Shown here piece after piece: positions 45,150 through 53,720 of a stretch of 58,258 nucleotides of DNA (positions within the stretch are counted from its first letter, which is position 1; every line of letters starts with the position of its first letter). Made by a program: the position numbers and the translations under genes. The stretch covers positions 1 through 58,258 of the forward strand of contig JAILOC010000117.1 of NCBI GenBank assembly GCA_024691045.1. The letters are read 5' to 3'. A model generated the notes under the pieces. That model was not told the origin of the DNA. It searched no databases and was given only the letters and a program-made list of their open reading frames with translations. This DNA is from Lachnospiraceae bacterium (GTDB taxonomy: Bacteria; Bacillota_A; Clostridia; Lachnospirales; Lachnospiraceae).

Positions 45150-45711
45150 ATGCCTTTCTTCTGTGATATTCCCTGTTGATAGCCCTTACAAGTCTCTCGT
45201 CTCCGCACTGATTATCCGGATGGAATATCTTAACAAGATCCTTGTATCTCTTCCTCAGCATCTGAGGACTTGTCACATTTGAAAAAAGAACACAGGCGAT
45301 CGAGTCGAAATCAGATTCCGAAAGCTTTGATAGATCCGGAACTCTGATATCCGACATGGTCAGTCTTCTCGATGAATCAAATTCTTCCTTTTCTCTTTCG
45401 AACTTACGTCTGTCTTCCTCAAGAGTCCTGAAACCGTCCTTGAGTATCTCCATCTTCTTGTCAAAAAAGAGATTCTCCTGACGAAGTCTCTGACGTTCCT
45501 GTGAAGTGCGCCTGTTCAGCTCGTTTAGCTCATCCCTTAAACTGACTCTGTCCTTCATAAAGGATTCCTGGAGGTTCTTCAGTTCCTTCCTCTCGGTCTC
45601 CAGTCTCTGCTTTTCAGCGGAAAGACGCATGTTCTCCTGGAAAAGAAAAATCTTGATCTCTTTCAGTTTGTCACTGTCTTCACATTGGACAATTGTCTCT
45701 AAGTCGATCAT
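45148..45711 (-). CDS. Coiled-coil protein with a C-terminal J-like (HPD) segment
   Basis: I do not recognise the whole protein. Residues about 20-125 are a charged coiled coil (KQRLETERKELKNLQESF). The C-terminal ~45 residues, LRKRYKDLVKIFHPDNQCGDERLVRAINREY, match J-domain helix II, the HPD loop and helix III. The J-like part is at the C-terminus and lacks a clear helix I, so Hsp70 (DnaK) stimulation is possible but unproven. AGGGG precedes the ATG. It is 11 bases after the YtfJ gene and seems to share its operon. Confidence 0.75.
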   Translation of the reverse strand: MIDLETIVQCEDSDKLKEIKIFLFQENMRLSAEKQRLETERKELKNLQESFMKDRVSLRDELNELNRRTSQERQRLRQENLFFDKKMEILKDGFRTLEEDRRKFEREKEEFDSSRRLTMSDIRVPDLSKLSESDFDSIACVLFSNVTSPQMLRKRYKDLVKIFHPDNQCGDERLVRAINREYHRRKA

Positions 45712-45722
45712 AATTCCCCTGA

Positions 45723-46124
45723 TTATAAATCGTCTTCAGAAAACGCCTTTTCCTTTAATTCTTCATCTTCGGGCCCGCCTTTCTTATCCTTGGATAATCT
45801 GTGGACCACCTCGGGAACCATATCCATTATCTTGGTAATGGTATCCTGGTTCTTGACGGAAAGAAGTCTTGTTGATCCGTCCTTGATAACTATAACCGCA
45901 TTCGGGCTGACTTTGCCGCCCATACCTCCGGCAGATGAATTCTTGTTGTAATTCCTGCTCTCGTGTCCGCTTCCCGCTGCAACTCCGAACGAAACATCAA
46001 CAAGAGGTATAAGAGTCGTATCACCTACAACAATCGGATTTCCCACAACTGTCTTGGATGAAAGTATGGTATCCATGCCGGAAAGCAGGGAATCAACTAC
46101 TTCTTTTTTCTCAATATCGGCCAT
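45723..46124 (-). CDS. YtfJ/GerW family protein
   Basis: A 133-aa protein with the family's core: VVGNPIVVGDTTLIPLVDVSFGVAAGSG, a Gly-rich middle (SSAGGMGGKVSPNAVIVI) and a C-terminal helix. In B. subtilis GerW (YtfJ) is a forespore protein needed for germination with L-alanine; family members also occur in non-sporulating Clostridia. AAGGGA precedes the ATG. It follows the DUF2953 gene directly, which is a pairing seen in B. subtilis (ytfI-ytfJ). Confidence 0.9.
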   Translation of the reverse strand: MADIEKKEVVDSLLSGMDTILSSKTVVGNPIVVGDTTLIPLVDVSFGVAAGSGHESRNYNKNSSAGGMGGKVSPNAVIVIKDGSTRLLSVKNQDTITKIMDMVPEVVHRLSKDKKGGPEDEELKEKAFSEDDL

Positions 46125-46142
46125 GATGGTCCCTTTCCACGA

Positions 46143-47246
46143 TCAGGCGGCTTCTTCGGAAAGATTTTCGTCCTTCTTTGTGTCTGATGTCTGATCTGAT
46201 CTGTTTCTGTGGTGCTTAAGTGATCTGTAAATCTTCCTGCAGTTTCTGTTCAAAGCGATGCAGACAAGATTATGCAGTATGCTTATCAGGTTAAAATGCC
46301 CCTTTGCTTCAATGAAGCCTTCAAAAGTTTCCGACTCAAAGTCCGGGATAAACTTCGAACCCCCGGTAAACCTTCTGCGGAACATGCAGTACAGTCCGTA
46401 TACCTTACCGGTAAGGTCGGGTGATGAAAATCCGTAAACCAGGTCGCAGGTGACCTTCCCGGGAAGGATGAGCCTAAATATCTTCTTCAGACGTTTTTTT
46501 ATCACCCTCAGGGCATATGCGGCCTCATTCGAGTTCAGGATATTCCTGTAATATCTGATCTCGGTACGGACCTTTACTATTTTATCATAAAATCCCCTGT
46601 ATTTGCATTTTATCTTATCTATAAGTCCCGAAATCCTGTCAAACAGGCCGGACGAAGCATCATCACCGGTATCGGAATCGCCGTCTTCGGTGACCGAATC
46701 ATCAGCATTGTCATGAACCGGGTCACAGCCGACGGAAAAACTGTCCTCAGAGCCCGGGTCATCGTCACCGAACAGGTCATTATGGAGTTCTTCGTCAGAA
46801 ACCGCGGACATCGGTTCTTCCGAGGAAGCTTCTTCTGTAGACGGCACTTCTATAGACAGCTCTTCTGATGACGATTCACCGGAACCTGCGGTTATTTCAA
46901 ATTCATCATCAGGAAGTTCTTCATCAATAAATGCATCGAAATCCTCATCGGAAATATCGCTTTCACCGTCCGGATCCGGAAATTCCATCGAAAAGAGCTT
47001 AAACCATAGAATCTTTACTGTGACGCTTACCTTCTTCTGCTCATATTCGGCAGCAGCCCTCAGGATATGAAAGAAATAATTCAGCTTAAAAACCGCACAC
47101 AGTTCGCTGTCTTTATCCCTGAATGCCTTTATCCTGTATCTGACGGGCAGAACGAGAATGAGTATTGCGAACACAACAAAAAGCCCCAGCAGGCACAGGA
47201 GCAGGATTCCTATAACGGATAGAATTTTGAGTATCACAGCGAGCAT
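46143..47246 (-). CDS. DUF2953 membrane protein (YtfI-like) with an acidic insert
   Basis: A 367-aa protein. One N-terminal membrane helix (about residues 8-34, SVIGILLLCLLGLFVVFAILILVLP) is followed by VRYRIKAF, the DUF2953-type opening, and a C-terminal domain with KITCDLVYGFSSPDLTGKVYGLYCMF-like sequence. Residues about 91-200 are a highly acidic, Ser-rich insert (DPDGESDISDEDFD onward) that looks unstructured. In B. subtilis the YtfI homologue sits next to ytfJ. Function unknown. Overlaps the upstream gene by 13 bases. Confidence 0.8.
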   Translation of the reverse strand: MLAVILKILSVIGILLLCLLGLFVVFAILILVLPVRYRIKAFRDKDSELCAVFKLNYFFHILRAAAEYEQKKVSVTVKILWFKLFSMEFPDPDGESDISDEDFDAFIDEELPDDEFEITAGSGESSSEELSIEVPSTEEASSEEPMSAVSDEELHNDLFGDDDPGSEDSFSVGCDPVHDNADDSVTEDGDSDTGDDASSGLFDRISGLIDKIKCKYRGFYDKIVKVRTEIRYYRNILNSNEAAYALRVIKKRLKKIFRLILPGKVTCDLVYGFSSPDLTGKVYGLYCMFRRRFTGGSKFIPDFESETFEGFIEAKGHFNLISILHNLVCIALNRNCRKIYRSLKHHRNRSDQTSDTKKDENLSEEAA

Positions 47247-47632
47247 ATGAATTCTTTGAGGCCCGTGCCTCCGGTTTTATCAATGCAGTCCTTTATAATG
47301 GACTGCACAAGCTCAAAAGCTTCATCCCTGCTTCCTGCAAGCCCTATGCAAACTGCATCTCTGCCTTCCCACACCTTGGACTTAAGCTGAAAAGGAGTAA
47401 CTATATCTATGCAGTCGTTCTTATTCTCCGACTTTAATAAAAGAGCGGCACTGCCCTTTCCCTGTTCGATCTTCTTTTTGAGCTTTTCAAGCTTCTTTTC
47501 GGATAAATCTTCCGAAAGATAAAGATCATCGAGATATATGATATTGATGTTCTTCCTGAATATTTTGCCTAATAAATCATCAACGAATTTCATAGAAATA
47601 ATATACCACAGTTGAATTGACAGCAGATTCAT
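47234..47632 (-). CDS. Small hypothetical protein
   Basis: Up to 132 aa, family not recognised. It is a charged, mostly soluble protein: KFVDDLLGKIFRKN, LSEKKLEKLKKKIEQGKGSAALLL, then a Cys-containing part ending LKEFICSL. An alternative start at 47593 (MKFVDDLLGK) gives 119 aa and begins at a more usual point. Neither start has a ribosome site at the right distance. First gene of the DUF2953-YtfJ-J-like run. Confidence 0.6.
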   Translation of the reverse strand: MNLLSIQLWYIISMKFVDDLLGKIFRKNINIIYLDDLYLSEDLSEKKLEKLKKKIEQGKGSAALLLKSENKNDCIDIVTPFQLKSKVWEGRDAVCIGLAGSRDEAFELVQSIIKDCIDKTGGTGLKEFICSL

Positions 47633-47677
47633 AAATTATTAAAATTCCTAGTGAAATATATCTTATTGAGGGATCCC

Positions 47678-48733
47678 ATGAAAACTATTTCTAGAATGGA
47701 ATTACGCGAAGGCATGGAGCTTGGCGAACCGGTCGAATCGGGCGGCAAGGTGGTTTATAATGCCGGAACCAAGATCACGCAGGCCGTTATCGACAGACTC
47801 GATCATTACGACATAATGGCGGTCACCATTATGGAGGATGTCGATTATGCAACTACGCATAACGAGCGGATCCAGTTTGATGAGGATTTCAAAAAATTCA
47901 GGGAGAAGTACAACGACTGCCTGACCAGATATAAGGGAGTAATGCTCTCATATCTCGGAACCAAATTTTCGATCCCCAGCCAGAATCTCATCGACATATT
48001 CAATGAATGCTATTCTACCGTCAAATCGGAAAAGCAGCTCCTTGATTTCATATACAATATGATGCCCAACGAGGATGAACTTACCTACACCCAGTCCTTC
48101 AATGCGGCACTTCTGTGCGGAGCATTCGCTAACTGGCTCACTCTTCCCGAGGACAAAAAAAGAACTCTCATTCTCTGCGGTTTCTATTACGATATCGGCA
48201 AATGGAAGATCCCGCACGAGATTCTCTGGAAACCCGGAAAGCTCAGCGATCAGGAATACGAAATGGTAAAGCAGCATACTCTTCTCGGATTCCAGCTTGT
48301 AAAGAATGATACCGCACTTAACGATGACATCAAGAAGTGTATCCTGATGCATCACGAGAAAACAGACGGAACAGGCTATCCCGTCGGTCTGTCCGGCGAT
48401 AAGATAAATGAATATGCAAGATACCTTGCCATAGTCGATACATATATAGCAATGGCATCGCCCAGAACCTTCAGAGCCGCATTTACTCCTCTGCAGATCA
48501 TCGGAACATTTGAAAAGTCGCTGGAAAAATACGATACGGCGATCCTTATGCCTCTTATCGAAAGGATATCGGAAGCACAGATCGGTACCATAGTTGAGTT
48601 AAATGACGGAACGGAATGGGAAGTCATGCTGATCAACAAGAATTCTTATGCAAGGCCGATGCTGAGAAACGCAGGGAATATGATCCTGAATCTTGCGGAC
48701 AGAAAAGATCTCGAAATAGTCAAGATAATCTGA
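47678..48733 (+). CDS. Degenerate HD-GYP domain protein
   Basis: HD-GYP enzymes hydrolyse c-di-GMP. The DUF3391-like N-terminus (SRMELREGMELGEPVESGGKVVYNAGTKIT) is followed by the HD-GYP region. The GYP loop (HHEKTDGTGYPVGL) and later Asp (IVDTY) are kept, but the first metal His aligns with Gln (YTQSFNAAL) and the HD pair reads YD (GFYYDIGKWKIP). With two metal ligands missing it may only bind c-di-GMP. The start is ATG at 47678 behind GAGGGAT; the GTG at 47651 only extends the frame. 351 aa. Confidence 0.85.
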   Translation: MKTISRMELREGMELGEPVESGGKVVYNAGTKITQAVIDRLDHYDIMAVTIMEDVDYATTHNERIQFDEDFKKFREKYNDCLTRYKGVMLSYLGTKFSIPSQNLIDIFNECYSTVKSEKQLLDFIYNMMPNEDELTYTQSFNAALLCGAFANWLTLPEDKKRTLILCGFYYDIGKWKIPHEILWKPGKLSDQEYEMVKQHTLLGFQLVKNDTALNDDIKKCILMHHEKTDGTGYPVGLSGDKINEYARYLAIVDTYIAMASPRTFRAAFTPLQIIGTFEKSLEKYDTAILMPLIERISEAQIGTIVELNDGTEWEVMLINKNSYARPMLRNAGNMILNLADRKDLEIVKII

Positions 48734-50215
48734 TCAGTTCACACCAAAATAAGCATTAAAAATTCTTTTAGCCAGGGGGACAGCGTACTCTACGCCTGTC
48801 CCCGCTTTTTCTATTATGATAGTTACACAGATCTCGGGATCCTCTGCGGGAGCAAAAGCGGTAAACCACGCATGGGATTCGTTAATGTCTTCGGCAAATT
48901 CTGCAGTTCCTGTCTTGCCTGCGACAGTATAAGCATCATTATTTAAAACCTTGGCTGTTCCGTCGGTAACAACGGCTCTCATCATTTCATTCAGGAAAGC
49001 CGCTTCTTCTTCAGTCATTACCCGTCCAACACTTTCGGGCTCATAGCTTCTTATTACTTTGCCGTCTTCATCCGTTATCGAATCTATGATATAGGGACGC
49101 ATCATCACACCGCCGTTTGCGACAGCCTGGGTGATCATATTCAGATGCAGGGGGGTCATTATCGTCTTGCCCTGGCCTATGGCTGTCTGCATAATGTCGT
49201 AATCGGTGGATCCGGTTCCTATATATGCCCTGCTTCTGTTTGCAAGAAGGTCGGTGGGAAGCGGATCATTAAAATAAAGATCATCCATTGTACGTGACCA
49301 GTCATCCCTGTCGAGAGAAAGACCGACGTTTACGAAAGATGAATTACAGGATCTGGCGAAGGAACCCTTAAGGTCAAGCTCTCCGTGCACGCTTCCGTAG
49401 ATACAGCTTACCCTGTAATTATCATGCTCTATATGGCCGTTACAGATATAATCATAATTCTCCCAGTCATCCGGATGCTCCTTGTAATATTCAAGTGCGG
49501 TTATGATCTTAAAGGTGGATCCGGGAGGATACAGTCCCTGTGTCGCACGGTTTAAAAGCTGTGAACCGCCGGGCGTCGTGGTGATGGTCTCCCAGTCTTC
49601 ACTAATTGTTCCGGGATTAAAATCAGGATGAGAAAGCATGACAAGGATCTTGCCGGTCTTGACCTCGGTCACGATCACGGCACCGTTATACATTCCGAGA
49701 TAATCATCGGCAACCTTCTGAAGATCTACGCTCAATGTGCTGTTTACGTTGTATCCGGGATTCTTGATATTCTCGAGATCGTTATTAACCCTCTCCGAAA
49801 GGCTTGCACCCGTATGCATCAGGTAATAATTTGCATCGTTTTCAATGCCCATACGTCCGTTCACCGAATACCCGACGGCGTGGGCAAACATTGAACCGTA
49901 GGGATAATATCTGATCTCATTTCCGTTTTCATCGGTTCTGGTCTCCGCAAGCACTTCACCCTCCGCAGAATAGATGGTTCCGCGGGTTACGTTTTTGATC
50001 TGTATCTCTTCCCTGTTGTTGTAGCTGTTGTTATACAGATCGATCGTAGAGGTTGATACAAACACGGACAGATAGATGAACATGAAGAAAAAGAGACCGC
50101 AGAAAATAAACATGGTCACATTTATCAAAACCATGGACTTATATCTGGGCGAACTTTCCCTATACTTTCTTATCGGATGAAAGTCCTTCAGTTTTTCTTT
50201 CAGATCTGGCTTCAT
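48734..50215 (-). CDS. Class B penicillin-binding protein (transpeptidase)
   Basis: It crosslinks peptidoglycan at the outer face of the membrane. One N-terminal membrane helix (about residues 30-52), a short pedestal, then a transpeptidase domain with PGSTFKI (SxxK, catalytic Ser), SCNSSF (SxN) and AGKTGTAEF (KTG). At 493 aa it is small for the class and resembles PbpA. It follows a SEDS gene, a usual glycosyltransferase-transpeptidase pairing. Its ATG at 50215 is inside the SEDS gene (56-base overlap) without a good ribosome site; an alternative start at 50134 would avoid that overlap but shorten the cytoplasmic N-terminus. Confidence 0.92.
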   Translation of the reverse strand: MKPDLKEKLKDFHPIRKYRESSPRYKSMVLINVTMFIFCGLFFFMFIYLSVFVSTSTIDLYNNSYNNREEIQIKNVTRGTIYSAEGEVLAETRTDENGNEIRYYPYGSMFAHAVGYSVNGRMGIENDANYYLMHTGASLSERVNNDLENIKNPGYNVNSTLSVDLQKVADDYLGMYNGAVIVTEVKTGKILVMLSHPDFNPGTISEDWETITTTPGGSQLLNRATQGLYPPGSTFKIITALEYYKEHPDDWENYDYICNGHIEHDNYRVSCIYGSVHGELDLKGSFARSCNSSFVNVGLSLDRDDWSRTMDDLYFNDPLPTDLLANRSRAYIGTGSTDYDIMQTAIGQGKTIMTPLHLNMITQAVANGGVMMRPYIIDSITDEDGKVIRSYEPESVGRVMTEEEAAFLNEMMRAVVTDGTAKVLNNDAYTVAGKTGTAEFAEDINESHAWFTAFAPAEDPEICVTIIIEKAGTGVEYAVPLAKRIFNAYFGVN

Positions 50216-51524
50216 AATTTCTTGATTTAATAACTATTCCCTGTACTATGAAAAACATTATGTATGTAGTCATGACCGAGCTTCCGCCGGAACTTATGAA
50301 GGGAAGCGTCACACCGGTAAGAGGAATGAACTTGGTACCGCCTCCTACGGTAAGGAAAACCTGGAAAATATACATTACTCCAATACCGTACACAACAGTC
50401 TGATAGAACTTATCGGTGATCGATGCCGAAAGCATCATCATCCTGCAGAAAACGCAGAGGCATATGACCAGGAGGCATATCGCAAAAAGAAGACCGAACT
50501 CTTCACAAACTGCCGAAATGACAAGGTCCTGATCTACGAAGGGAATGTCCGAGGGCCTTCCCTGCATCAGTCCGTTTCCGAACCACCCGCCCGAACTTAT
50601 CGCAAAGAGTGACTGCGTGATCTGGTATGCCTGGTCGTCAATATAGGTCCATGGATCAAGGAATGCAACAACACGGACCTTTACATGATCGAAAAGCTTA
50701 TATGCCACTATACTGGCAATGGTTCCGCCTCCGAGTCCTGTCAGCAGATACAGATAATTGTGTGTGGACATCACAACGATCATCACATAGGTAACAAAGA
50801 ATATCAGCGCACTTCCGAGATCCTTGGACAGAACCAGGATAATGACATAAATGCCGGATATCACAGCCGATATAAATATCCATTTAAAGGAATTGTATTT
50901 GTATAAAAGCGCAGCGAGGAAGAACAGGAATATGATCTTAACAAATTCTGACGGCTGGAAGGTAAAGCCCTTGATCGTATAGGTGATAAAAGCTCCGTGA
51001 GTTCTTCTTCCGGTAAGGAGCACAATCGACAGAACAACGATCCCCGCCCCGGCATACAGCCAGAGAAGACGTCTGAAGAATTTAAGCCTGTCTATAAGAA
51101 AAGGTATCGCAAGACAGATGGCAAAGGATATCAGCGTGATTATGTATTGTCTGAATGCCTTTGCGAAGGAAAGTCTGGAAACAATGCACAGACCTATGCC
51201 CGAAAGAAGGCACATATTGTTGAGGAGAAGTCTGTCGGATTTGTCGTATATGATCGATACGATCGTGATCATAAAGAACAGAAACAGAGTTATGAAAGCA
51301 AACAGATATAAGTATTCTTCCCTCCCCGAAACAAAGGTCATATCGAGGAAGCACAGAAACATCAGGAGCAGCATCAGACCGCTCTGAACAGATATAAGCA
51401 CGGATACGAGCTTTTTCTTTTGCGAGAAATTACACACAACGGCAAGCGTCGTATATAGGAGCATAAGAAAAGCTATCACATACTTCGATAATTCTATTAC
51501 ATAAAATTTCAAAGTGATCTGCAC
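50160..51524 (-). CDS. SEDS family peptidoglycan glycosyltransferase (FtsW/RodA/SpoVE)
   Basis: A 454-aa protein with about 10-12 membrane helices that polymerises lipid II into glycan strands. Family landmarks: LTGRRTHGAFITYTIKGFTFQPSEFVKIIFLFFLAALL (the RR/PSEx block), SLFAISSGGWFGNGL, VISAVCEEFGLLF and TGVTLPFISSGGSSV. It works with the class B PBP encoded next. FtsW and RodA cannot be separated from these residues alone. Confidence 0.92.
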   Translation of the reverse strand: MQITLKFYVIELSKYVIAFLMLLYTTLAVVCNFSQKKKLVSVLISVQSGLMLLLMFLCFLDMTFVSGREEYLYLFAFITLFLFFMITIVSIIYDKSDRLLLNNMCLLSGIGLCIVSRLSFAKAFRQYIITLISFAICLAIPFLIDRLKFFRRLLWLYAGAGIVVLSIVLLTGRRTHGAFITYTIKGFTFQPSEFVKIIFLFFLAALLYKYNSFKWIFISAVISGIYVIILVLSKDLGSALIFFVTYVMIVVMSTHNYLYLLTGLGGGTIASIVAYKLFDHVKVRVVAFLDPWTYIDDQAYQITQSLFAISSGGWFGNGLMQGRPSDIPFVDQDLVISAVCEEFGLLFAICLLVICLCVFCRMMMLSASITDKFYQTVVYGIGVMYIFQVFLTVGGGTKFIPLTGVTLPFISSGGSSVMTTYIMFFIVQGIVIKSRNYEARSERKTEGLSSDKKV

Positions 51525-51533
51525 GGTTATTCC

Positions 51534-53720
51534 TTACATGACGGGTCTTTCGGCCCATCCGGATGTATGTGCGCCATCAGGCTGTAAGCCCGACAGATAA
51601 AGCTTTATTATCCCGGCACATTCATCCCGGCTTTCCGTCGTAAATTCAACCCTGCCGCAAAGTCCCGTTTCATCCTTCAGTGTCAGGGGGACGGAATTAT
51701 ATATTACATTCAAACAATGATAACAATCAGCATAAACGGGGAATGAAATCCCCTTTCTGTCTATTATAGTCTCAAAACCGCTGTTTTTGGTACAAGATTT
51801 AAGAGTTTTTCTGACACAGTTGGCACTGATCATTAATGGTGCGCGGCCGTATACCACTCTTTCAAGGTAAAAGTCCGATCCCTTTACAAGATCCCTGCAT
51901 TCGGCATCGGAAAGTTCCAGGGGCAAAGTGCCTCCGGATACATTATATCCGATCTCAGCCGATGAACGCTCGTTCCAGGCATAAAGACCAAAATCGGATA
52001 TTACAGGTAAGTTTTCGCAGTCACCGAAAAAAGCAAGATCTTCAAGATTTCTTACAAGCAGCCCGTCAATGAGCTTTGAATCAATATATCTGTTGATGAA
52101 GCCAAGGTCATCACCTTTTCTTCTTATAAATGAACACGCTGCAAATACAGGCACACCGGTCTTTTGCTTAAAGCTTTTTATGATGCTGATGCTTTTATCA
52201 TCGCAAAAGAAAGCTTCCTCAAAGAAAATCCTGGGTATGCTTTTATCAGAAATGATATCTGAATTATCAGAAAGTCCGAGAAGCTGATCTTCCGTCCTTA
52301 TAAGGATAGAATGACCGGCAGCGGGTACAAACCGCCCCATTCCGGGACTCCTGAGTCCGGAACAATCGGAAATGGATTCATTTTGAACGGGCGGATATAA
52401 AAGATCGTTTTTCAAAACGGAAAGTGCTTCCCTGCGCAGTACATTTATGTTACCCAGAGAATAGAAAACGCCGTCATCGATATTTACGGTGATGCTGTCA
52501 TCATTCGTTACAAACGGAGTATTTCCGAGTTTTTTAAGAGACCTTCTGATATCCGCTTCTGAAACGGATGCCTTCTGAGCCTTTTGGACCGTTTCACCCG
52601 AAACCTGACATGATGCCTTTCTTCCGTCAAGAGTCTGCGCAGATGCCTTAAGAACAGCTTCATTGCCTGTCCTGAAATCCGCGGTAAACGAAACGCTGAT
52701 CCCGGGAGTATAAATGCTGTCAGTACTTTGAACCGAAGACTTCTCCCGGTCTTCTTTATCGGAACCGTTATATCCGTGACTGGTAACGGTCACCATATCC
52801 TTAGAATTATGTCTGTCATAATAGCCGTGTGAAAGACTGCCCCTTACATAGAGATTTGATAATGTCTTAAGGTCTTCTTTTTCAACACGGTATTCGTTAC
52901 CAGATAAATATAGATCCAGATATTTCCTGTATACGGAAATGACTCCGTTTACATATTCCGCGGGCTTCATCCTGCCTTCAACTTTAAGTGAACATACACC
53001 CGCGTCAAGTATCCGAGGAAGCAGTTCAAGAGTGCACATATCCTTAAGACTTAAGGGATATGTCTCGGTACCTTTGGGTGCGCCCTGTATCCGGTAACTG
53101 AGTCTGCAGGGCTGGGCACATCTGCCCCTGTTTCCGCTTCTTCCCCCGAGGACGGATGAAAAAAGACACTGTCCGGAATAGCTGTAGCACATAGCTCCGT
53201 GAATAAAGCATTCTATCTCAAGACCGGTCTTATCATGTATATCCCGTATCTCTTCAAAGCTCAGTTCTCTTGCGGGGACAATCCTCGAAAAACCCCTGTC
53301 CTTCAGAAAATCAGCGCCGTAAGATCCTGTTACAGACATCTGTGTACTTGCGTGAAGCGGGATCAGGGGATACTTTTCATTAAAAAAAGAAGCAACACCC
53401 AGATCCTGGATAATAAGACCGTCAGACATGGAGGGAATTCCGGATGCGGCAAATTCTTCCAGTTCCGGGAACTCTTTGTCCTTAACAAGGGTATTAACGG
53501 TAAGATAAACCTTCTTGCCGTACAGATGTGCGAATTCAATGCACTCGATAATGTCGTCAATGCCAAAATTTCCGGCATAAGCACGTGCACCGAATTTTTC
53601 GTATGCCATATAAACGGCATCGGCCCCCGCCTTCAATCCTGCATAAAAAGACTCCTTGCTGCCTGCGGGAGCAAGGAGCTCTATAGAATTATATTTTTTT
53701 GAAATGCCTTTATCTGTCAT
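51534..53720 (-). CDS. U32 peptidase-family protein (RlhA/TrhP-like RNA hydroxylase)
   Basis: A 728-aa member of the U32 family. Signatures: ELLAPAGSKESFYAGLKAGADAVY, LIPLHASTQMSVTG, the Cys-rich FIHGAMCYSYSGQCLFSSVLGGRSGNRGRCAQPC, and a longer C-terminal DUF3656-like half. Characterised members (RlhA, TrhP/TrhO) use prephenate and an Fe-S cluster to hydroxylate a cytidine or uridine in RNA, so the peptidase name is historical. Which RNA is the target is not clear. Its ATG overlaps the zapA stop (ATGA). Confidence 0.88.
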   Translation of the reverse strand: MTDKGISKKYNSIELLAPAGSKESFYAGLKAGADAVYMAYEKFGARAYAGNFGIDDIIECIEFAHLYGKKVYLTVNTLVKDKEFPELEEFAASGIPSMSDGLIIQDLGVASFFNEKYPLIPLHASTQMSVTGSYGADFLKDRGFSRIVPARELSFEEIRDIHDKTGLEIECFIHGAMCYSYSGQCLFSSVLGGRSGNRGRCAQPCRLSYRIQGAPKGTETYPLSLKDMCTLELLPRILDAGVCSLKVEGRMKPAEYVNGVISVYRKYLDLYLSGNEYRVEKEDLKTLSNLYVRGSLSHGYYDRHNSKDMVTVTSHGYNGSDKEDREKSSVQSTDSIYTPGISVSFTADFRTGNEAVLKASAQTLDGRKASCQVSGETVQKAQKASVSEADIRRSLKKLGNTPFVTNDDSITVNIDDGVFYSLGNINVLRREALSVLKNDLLYPPVQNESISDCSGLRSPGMGRFVPAAGHSILIRTEDQLLGLSDNSDIISDKSIPRIFFEEAFFCDDKSISIIKSFKQKTGVPVFAACSFIRRKGDDLGFINRYIDSKLIDGLLVRNLEDLAFFGDCENLPVISDFGLYAWNERSSAEIGYNVSGGTLPLELSDAECRDLVKGSDFYLERVVYGRAPLMISANCVRKTLKSCTKNSGFETIIDRKGISFPVYADCYHCLNVIYNSVPLTLKDETGLCGRVEFTTESRDECAGIIKLYLSGLQPDGAHTSGWAERPVM

